Assembly (NCBI GenBank): GCA_004173355.1
Contig: SEAD01000015.1
Coordinates: 1-63,457 of the forward strand
DNA: 63,457 nucleotides
Reading direction: 5' to 3'
DNA from: Chitinophagaceae bacterium
Lineage (GTDB): Bacteria > Bacteroidota > Bacteroidia > Chitinophagales > Chitinophagaceae
Of the stretch, positions 62,745-63,457 are shown in pieces. The translations under genes and the position numbers were made by a program. The stretch's first letter is position 1. Every line of letters starts with the position of its first letter. Under the pieces are notes generated by a model, which saw nothing but the letters and a program-made list of their open reading frames with translations, searched no databases and was not told the DNA's origin.

Positions 62745-63457
62745 ATGAAAAAATCCAGCTTACTTCCTGTTATCGGCACCGCAATGCTTGCCGCGGGATG
62801 CACCTGCATGGCGCTGATTGGTAAAGCACAGCAGTCGCCGGCAAAGCCAGCGCAGGCACAGCAGGCGCAGGCAAAACCAGCGCAGGCACAGCAGTCTTTA
62901 TCACAACAACCGCAGCCCCCGCATCTCCGGACCGCAGGCAAGACAAAACAACTGGTTATTGGCCAGGAACCATTCCTGGTGCTGGGTGGTGAACTCGGCA
63001 ATTCAAGCGCTTCTGACCTGGAGTACATGAAGCCCATCTGGCCGAAACTGCAGGCCATGCATCTCAACACAGTCCTGTTGCCGGTGTATTGGGAAATTTT
63101 GGAACCCAAAGAAGGGACCTTTGATTTTACACTCGTTGACAGCCTTGTTGCCAGTGCGCGGTTATATAATCTCAAACTGGTACTGCTCTGGTTTGGTGCA
63201 TGGAAAAACAGTATGAGCTGTTATGCGCCGGAATGGGTAAAGACAAACCAGGCAAGATTTCCGAGGGCTGTGAACCGTGCAGGGAAAGGACTGGAAATAT
63301 TGTCCGCCTTCAGCAGGAACAACCTTGAAGCAGATAGCAGGGCATTCAGTGCACTGATGAAACACCTGCGGGATACAGACAGCGAGCAGACGGTCATTAT
63401 GGTGCAGGTGGAAAACGAAATCGGCATGCTGACGGAAGCACGTGAATATACAGAAGA
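62745..63457 (+). CDS. GH35-like glycoside hydrolase, partial at window edge
   Basis: The ATG at 62745 opens a frame that reaches the window end (237 complete codons). A signal peptide with a lipobox-like LAAGC (Cys19) is followed by an Ala/Gln/Pro-rich linker built of repeats (about residues 28-58). The barrel begins at PFLVLGGELGNSSASDLEYM, a GH35 pattern. LPVYWEILEPKEGTFDF and the acid/base region MVQVENEIGML are typical. The family removes terminal galactose; this divergent subgroup may have another substrate. It is last in view and begins 9 nt after the esterase. Confidence 0.85.
   Translation, partial: MKKSSLLPVIGTAMLAAGCTCMALIGKAQQSPAKPAQAQQAQAKPAQAQQSLSQQPQPPHLRTAGKTKQLVIGQEPFLVLGGELGNSSASDLEYMKPIWPKLQAMHLNTVLLPVYWEILEPKEGTFDFTLVDSLVASARLYNLKLVLLWFGAWKNSMSCYAPEWVKTNQARFPRAVNRAGKGLEILSAFSRNNLEADSRAFSALMKHLRDTDSEQTVIMVQVENEIGMLTEAREYTE
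62840..62894 (+). repeat. 30-bp tandem repeat in the GH35-like linker
   Basis: Segments 62840-62864 and 62870-62894 differ at one base and repeat with a 30-bp period. They encode AKPAQAQQ units in the linker between the lipoprotein signal and the catalytic domain. The low-complexity linker may hold the enzyme away from the membrane and is prone to copy-number change. Confidence 0.85.

Noticed and set aside
1-63457. CRISPR arrays, tRNA/rRNA genes, insertion sequences, phage genes
   Set aside because: I looked for regular spacers, tRNA-like cloverleaf ends, transposase motifs and integrase signatures and saw none; a dedicated scan could still find a small RNA.

Overview
The window looks like a chromosomal segment of a Bacteroidota bacterium, most likely a Chitinophagaceae-type soil or plant-litter organism. 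The signs are a SusC/SusD pair, many Sec- or Tat-exported enzymes and lipoproteins, A-rich start regions without clear Shine-Dalgarno sites, promoter -7 boxes close to TAnnTTTG, and typical neighbours (M13 peptidase, PAS kinases, AraC regulators, FG-GAP and TolB-like proteins). I see no rRNA, tRNA, CRISPR array, insertion sequence or phage gene.

Bases 1-34 kb are a mosaic of short accessory operons: a manganese catalase with a small membrane protein; a SemiSWEET transporter; a GapN-like dehydrogenase; an M13 peptidase; two small unknown genes separated by a perfect 21-bp inverted repeat; a sigma-54-activator-like regulator with a degenerate ATPase domain; a glycosyltransferase / UDP-galactopyranose mutase / GH1-like operon; a very acidic protein; two PAS histidine kinases without partner regulators; a VOC-MarR pair; AraC, SDR, deacetylase and aminotransferase genes; a beta-helix and an FG-GAP protein; a membrane-bound AraC regulator with a beta-lactamase-like hydrolase; and an FMN reductase flanked by C-terminal remnants of two lost genes. 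A further frameshifted remnant lies near 14 kb.

Bases 34-63 kb form a polysaccharide utilisation region. A minus-strand SusC/SusD operon is followed by a plus-strand group with an exported RraA-like protein, an exported enolase-superfamily dehydratase, a BASS transporter and an esterase. Then comes a glucuronoxylan cluster built around a divergent control region (48.45-48.97 kb). To the left run a 44-codon small ORF, xylA, uxuA and xylB. To the right run a GH67 alpha-glucuronidase, an SDR, a GH115 alpha-glucuronidase, a GH10 xylanase, a GPH-type transporter, an intracellular GH43, a GH3, a CE20-like acetylesterase and the start of a GH35.

The cluster reads as a nearly complete route. GH10 cuts xylan; the acetylesterase and the two glucuronidases strip side groups; GH3 and GH43 trim oligosaccharides; the GPH carrier imports; XylA/XylB feed xylose to the pentose phosphate pathway; UxuA (with the SDR as a possible stand-in for fructuronate reductase) handles glucuronate. 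The GPH transporter is interrupted by an exact 13-bp tandem duplication that shifts its frame, so the sequence as given would not make a full-length carrier. Operator-like palindromes (GCAATCGATTGC and a one-base variant) lie in the divergent region, and one covers the -33 element of the inferred xylA promoter. All functions are read from sequence motifs and family knowledge only; no searches were run.
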